Shown one piece after another: positions 14,443 through 16,198 of a stretch of 16,198 bases of DNA. Below the pieces are notes generated by a model that had not been told where the DNA came from, made no database searches, and saw nothing but the letters and a program-made list of their open reading frames with translations. Source of the stretch: Candidatus Bathyarchaeota archaeon RBG_13_60_20 (lineage in GTDB: Archaea; Thermoproteota; Bathyarchaeia; TCS64); the NCBI GenBank assembly GCA_001775965.1, contig MEZG01000025.1:1-16198 (forward strand). The letters run 5' to 3'. The first letter of the stretch is position 1, and each line of letters begins with the position of its first letter. The translations under genes and the position numbers were made by a program.

Positions 14443-14561
14443 GCGTGAGACGCCTTTCACAGGCATCAGTGTTCGAGTTCCACGCTCCGCTAGACAACAG
14501 TGTTCAATGGTGCGGGTGTACGCATGATCAATGCCTTGTTGCATGAGACACATCATGTAGG

Positions 14562-15086
14562 TTAGCTAATCCACGCCCCGTATGTTTTTCCGGTTAGCTT
14601 AAACTGGATGGACATGCCCCCTACCGAGTCGAAGACACCCGAAGTCTGAATGGATACCAGCAGGATATCCGGGTTCGGCTCGAACCTGGTGAAGCGAAGA
14701 TACAGGAAGGCTCCCTCCGTCGCGGCCCTCGCTTCGATCTCATCGGGGTCCAAGATAAGCACCGTGTAGCCTCCGACCTGTCTGGGCACATCCACGTCTC
14801 CTATCAGCTCCGTTGATAGCACCACGGTGCTGGTGTTATGCATCAGTGCCGGGAAGTTGGGTATCCTGTCTTCGATTAATGCGGTTTTAAGCGTCTCGTA
14901 CACCATCTCTGACTCAAGGCGCTGTTGAGCCTTCATCTGTTCCAGCATAAGTGAGTCATGCTGCGTCTCCAGCAGGCTGTATTTGTTCTCAAGGTCGATG
15001 AGCTGGTTTCTCTGTGATAACATGACGAGTCCTGATGCTATGATTATTGCTGCCATTGTCAGGATGATAGCTTGATCCTTCCTCAA
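14562..15086 (-). CDS. Membrane-anchored coiled-coil protein, unknown function
   Basis: A 174-residue protein I do not recognise. Residues 6-24 are a single hydrophobic helix after a short charged start (MRKDQ), which is a signal anchor with the rest probably outside. Residues about 27-65 are a Leu/Gln/Glu-rich coiled coil (heptad-like LENKYSLLETQHDSLM). The remainder is a compact beta-rich domain ending in GKTYGAWIS, with no Cys. It starts with TTG at 15086, preceded by a strong GGAGG-rich stretch. It is convergent with the substrate-binding-protein gene. Low GC bias matches its accessory neighbours. It could be a sensor or an envelope subunit; no function is assigned. Confidence 0.7.
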   Translation of the reverse strand: MRKDQAIILTMAAIIIASGLVMLSQRNQLIDLENKYSLLETQHDSLMLEQMKAQQRLESEMVYETLKTALIEDRIPNFPALMHNTSTVVLSTELIGDVDVPRQVGGYTVLILDPDEIEARAATEGAFLYLRFTRFEPNPDILLVSIQTSGVFDSVGGMSIQFKLTGKTYGAWIS

Positions 15087-15097
15087 TCCTCCTCCAT
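15083..15097 (-). other. Four-codon upstream ORF overlapping a TTG start
   Basis: On the minus strand ATG at 15097-15095 reads M-E-E-D and stops at TGA (15085-15083), which overlaps the TTG start of the coiled-coil gene. The codons GAG-GAG-GAT also supply the Shine-Dalgarno sequence for that start. This may be chance, because GGAGG repeats readily create it. Confidence 0.25.
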
Positions 15098-15101
15098 CCT
15101 C

Positions 15102-15115
15102 CTGATATGTATCAG
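15102..15115. promoter_or_regulatory. CTGATA/TATCAG palindrome, possible operator
   Basis: CTGATATGTATCAG has 6-bp perfect arms with a 2-base centre. It lies about 20-30 bases downstream of the TATA box of the coiled-coil gene, over the expected transcript start, where a bound repressor would block initiation. Confidence 0.35.
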
Positions 15116-15123
15116 CCGGAAAT

Positions 15124-15137
15124 GAATATAATACTAG
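15124..15137 (-). promoter_or_regulatory. TATA box of the coiled-coil protein gene
   Basis: On the minus strand this reads CCTAGTATTATATT, a BRE-like CC followed by TATTATAT. It predicts a start near 15105 and a leader of roughly 20 bases with a GGAGGATGGAGG ribosome binding region before the TTG. Confidence 0.5.
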
Positions 15138-15268
15138 GTTTTAGAACACGATACGCTTCAAAGGTACCCGTGCCGCTATGTATTATGACACTTTGTTGCT
15201 TCACTTGGTGCTGGAAAACTCGACCATGACAAGCATTGCGGCGCTCGTTCACTGCCCTCCACGCCTAA

Positions 15269-15679
15269 TTATACCTCTTCCTCAAGTGTCTTCCTAGCCG
15301 GTTTTCCTAGTGCATCGAAGTGGCTATCGGATGACACGATTGTGTCGGCTCCTCGTCTGAGGGCTGACGCGGCGTGGATAGCGTCCCGCGGGTCGAAGCC
15401 GTGGAGCCTCATGAGTCCAAGGGAGTCCCTTAAGACGTTCTCGTTGACCGGGATTAGCTCCAGTCCTCTCATGTTCAGCAAGGCCTCACCCACCTCCAGG
15501 GCCTGGTCCATGCTGCGCATCCTCTTCACCACCCATACCACCTCGTCGACCGTCAGCGCCGACGTGGACGCCTCTATCTCCTCGTTCTCGACTCTGGCTA
15601 GAAGCCTCTGGGCCTTCTGTCCCAGCTCCGTGGGGTTCAGCGCCGCGTGGATGAACACGTTCGAGTCGAGGTAGATCAG
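15269..15679 (-). CDS. vapC: VapC toxin, PIN-domain RNase, CTG start proposed
   Basis: A 136-residue PIN-domain ribonuclease, the toxin of a VapBC pair. With the proposed start it opens LIYLDSNVFIHAALN, giving the first catalytic acid D5, then E46 (TVDEVV), D99 (DPRDAIHAA) and D118 (SSDSHFD), the four acids of the Mg2+-binding PIN site. No in-frame ATG, GTG or TTG lies upstream close by; the first standard start is GTG at 15658 and would delete D5. The CTG at 15679-15677 overlaps the vapB stop as CTGA, exactly where a coupled ATGA or GTGA is usual, so a CTG start is the best reading. A frameshifted VapB-VapC product or a base error are alternatives. The cellular RNA target is unknown. Confidence 0.85.
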   Translation of the reverse strand: MIYLDSNVFIHAALNPTELGQKAQRLLARVENEEIEASTSALTVDEVVWVVKRMRSMDQALEVGEALLNMRGLELIPVNENVLRDSLGLMRLHGFDPRDAIHAASALRRGADTIVSSDSHFDALGKPARKTLEEEV

Positions 15680-15924
15680 CGCCGCGTCCGCTCCTCTATC
15701 TCCTTCTCGGCTAGGTGGGGGTCAAACTCGGTGAGCGGGGGGCCTTCTTTCGCTATCCGGGCTAGGACGGCGACGGAGCTGCCTCCGGTCTTCTCAATGA
15801 TTACCTTGCCGTCCCGGTAGGTGACGAGCACTTTGGAGCCTGGGGCTATCTTGAGGGCCCGCCTCATCTCGTTGGGTATGACGATCTGCCCCTTGGGGCC
15901 CACCGTCATCTTCGCTTGGTCCAT
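15676..15924 (-). CDS. vapB: VapB antitoxin, AbrB/MazE-type
   Basis: An 82-residue antitoxin with an AbrB/SpoVT swapped-hairpin DNA-binding domain. The motif block TVGPKGQIVIP at 7-17, then MRRALKIAPGSKVLV and GKVIIEK, is diagnostic. The C-terminal part (about 48-82), rich in Glu and Arg (EKEIEERTRR), is the segment that usually wraps the VapC active site. The ATG at 15924 directly abuts a 19-bp palindrome, which supports both the start and autoregulation. The stop TGA overlaps the proposed CTG start of vapC. It neutralises VapC and represses its own promoter; both roles are from family knowledge. Confidence 0.92.
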   Translation of the reverse strand: MDQAKMTVGPKGQIVIPNEMRRALKIAPGSKVLVTYRDGKVIIEKTGGSSVAVLARIAKEGPPLTEFDPHLAEKEIEERTRR

Positions 15925-15943
15925 GTATAACTCCGAGTTATAC
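15925..15943. promoter_or_regulatory. vapBC operator palindrome
   Basis: GTATAACTCCGAGTTATAC is a perfect inverted repeat with 9-bp arms and a single central base. It ends at the base before the vapB ATG and covers the expected transcript start, about 20-30 bases from the TATA box. This is a textbook place for VapB or VapBC autorepression. Confidence 0.65.
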
Positions 15944-15954
15944 TCTGTACAACC

Positions 15955-15966
15955 CGCATATATGCG
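15955..15966 (-). promoter_or_regulatory. vapBC TATA box
   Basis: CGCATATATGCG is a 12-bp perfect palindrome with a TATATA-like core, placed to start transcription near 15930-15935 within the operator. Being symmetric it could also fire in the plus direction, but no plus-strand gene lies close by. Confidence 0.5.
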
Positions 15967-16162
15967 TTCCTAGCCGAGGTGGCTTGGATTGCCTGCCCTA
16001 TATTATACCTTTTTTTTGGAAACCTGTTCTATTTTTTTCAATTGATAATTAATCGTTCATCAGATTATACTTCACAGGCGCCCTGGTTTACTTTGAGGAT
16101 TGAACAAGCCCTAATCCGCAGGCACACGACCTGACATCTCTAAGCTGAGGCATCGCCTCCAT
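15967..16162. other. AT-rich spacer with two T-tracts
   Basis: The spacer begins with a plus-strand TATA-like CCTATATTATACC (15997-16009), then eight T (16010-16017) and a further seven T (16032-16038). The T-tracts could stop plus-strand transcripts, or the TATA could start one near 16033. I see no tRNA or other structured RNA in it. Confidence 0.4.
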
Positions 16163-16198
16163 ATGAAGATCGCATACGAGCCCCTCACTTCGAGCCAC
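16163..16198 (+). CDS. Possible start of a gene running off the window
   Basis: ATG at 16163 opens a frame to the window end, beginning MKIAYEPLTSSH. Ten of twelve third codon positions are G or C, as in the real genes here. The ribosome binding site is weak. The opposite strand is also open from 16198 to about 16088 (36 codons), but its third-position GC is only about half. Either reading is tentative. Confidence 0.25.
   Translation, partial: MKIAYEPLTSSH

Noticed and set aside
14440..14495. tRNA-like 3' half (TTCGAGTTC followed by CACGCTCCGC)
   Set aside because: The T-arm resemblance is superficial: no matching 5' acceptor strand (GCGGAGC) or anticodon arm is found upstream, and the same 9-mer is part of the local direct repeats.
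3878..15949. ACTCTGTA in three intergenic spots (3878, 8361, 15942)
   Set aside because: The flanks differ and the positions relative to genes do not agree, so it is probably chance.
16088..16198. 36-codon minus-strand frame at the right edge
   Set aside because: Its third-position GC is near one half, with no recognisable motif; the plus-strand start at 16163 fits local codon use better, though both are weak.

Overview
The window reads as archaeal chromosome. Promoters look archaeal: BRE/TATA boxes lie about 25-35 bp before start codons, several genes appear leaderless, and others have clear Shine-Dalgarno sites with TTG or GTG starts. The genes are typical of anaerobic archaea: HdrA fused to MvhD, an NfnAB/SudAB-type flavoprotein pair, an AbrB-PIN toxin-antitoxin pair and a HerA-like ATPase. 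Coding DNA is GC-rich with heavy use of AGG, AGC and ATA codons, while spacers are AT-rich. A TACK-type lineage such as Bathyarchaeia is a guess from general character; no 16S or marker gene is present.

Layout. 1-3851: two tandem HdrA-MvhD fusion genes, the first cut by the window edge, overlapping by ATGA. 4005-5351: a bacterial-type hexameric glutamate dehydrogenase with its own promoter. 5451-6512: a CorA-type metal channel, tail to tail with a bacterioferritin-like gene (6513-6932, minus). 7052-8296: a stand-alone SagB-type nitroreductase and a four-helix ferritin-like protein. 8447-10669: a two-gene operon for the small and large subunits of an NfnAB/SudAB-type ferredoxin:NADP(H) oxidoreductase. 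10739-12781: a fusion of a membrane metal-hydrolase-like domain with a HerA/FtsK-superfamily ATPase.

From about 12780 onward the character changes. There is a 360-bp very AT-rich spacer, an orphan substrate-binding protein flanked by diverged 35-bp direct repeats, a secreted or anchored coiled-coil protein of unknown function (minus strand), and a vapBC pair (minus strand) with a 19-bp palindromic operator touching the vapB start codon. This end looks like an accessory region. No integrase, transposase, tRNA, rRNA or CRISPR array was seen.

The left and middle parts fit together as redox metabolism. The HdrA-MvhD proteins and the NfnAB-like enzyme would move electrons among ferredoxin, flavins and NAD(P)H, glutamate dehydrogenase would consume or produce NAD(P)H during ammonium assimilation, and the ferritin-like proteins and nitroreductase fit iron storage and redox or oxygen defence. 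This joint picture is inference from neighbourhood; only the HdrA pair and the NfnAB pair are clear operons. The strongest candidates for something new are the hydrolase-HerA fusion and the asymmetric HdrA-MvhD pair.
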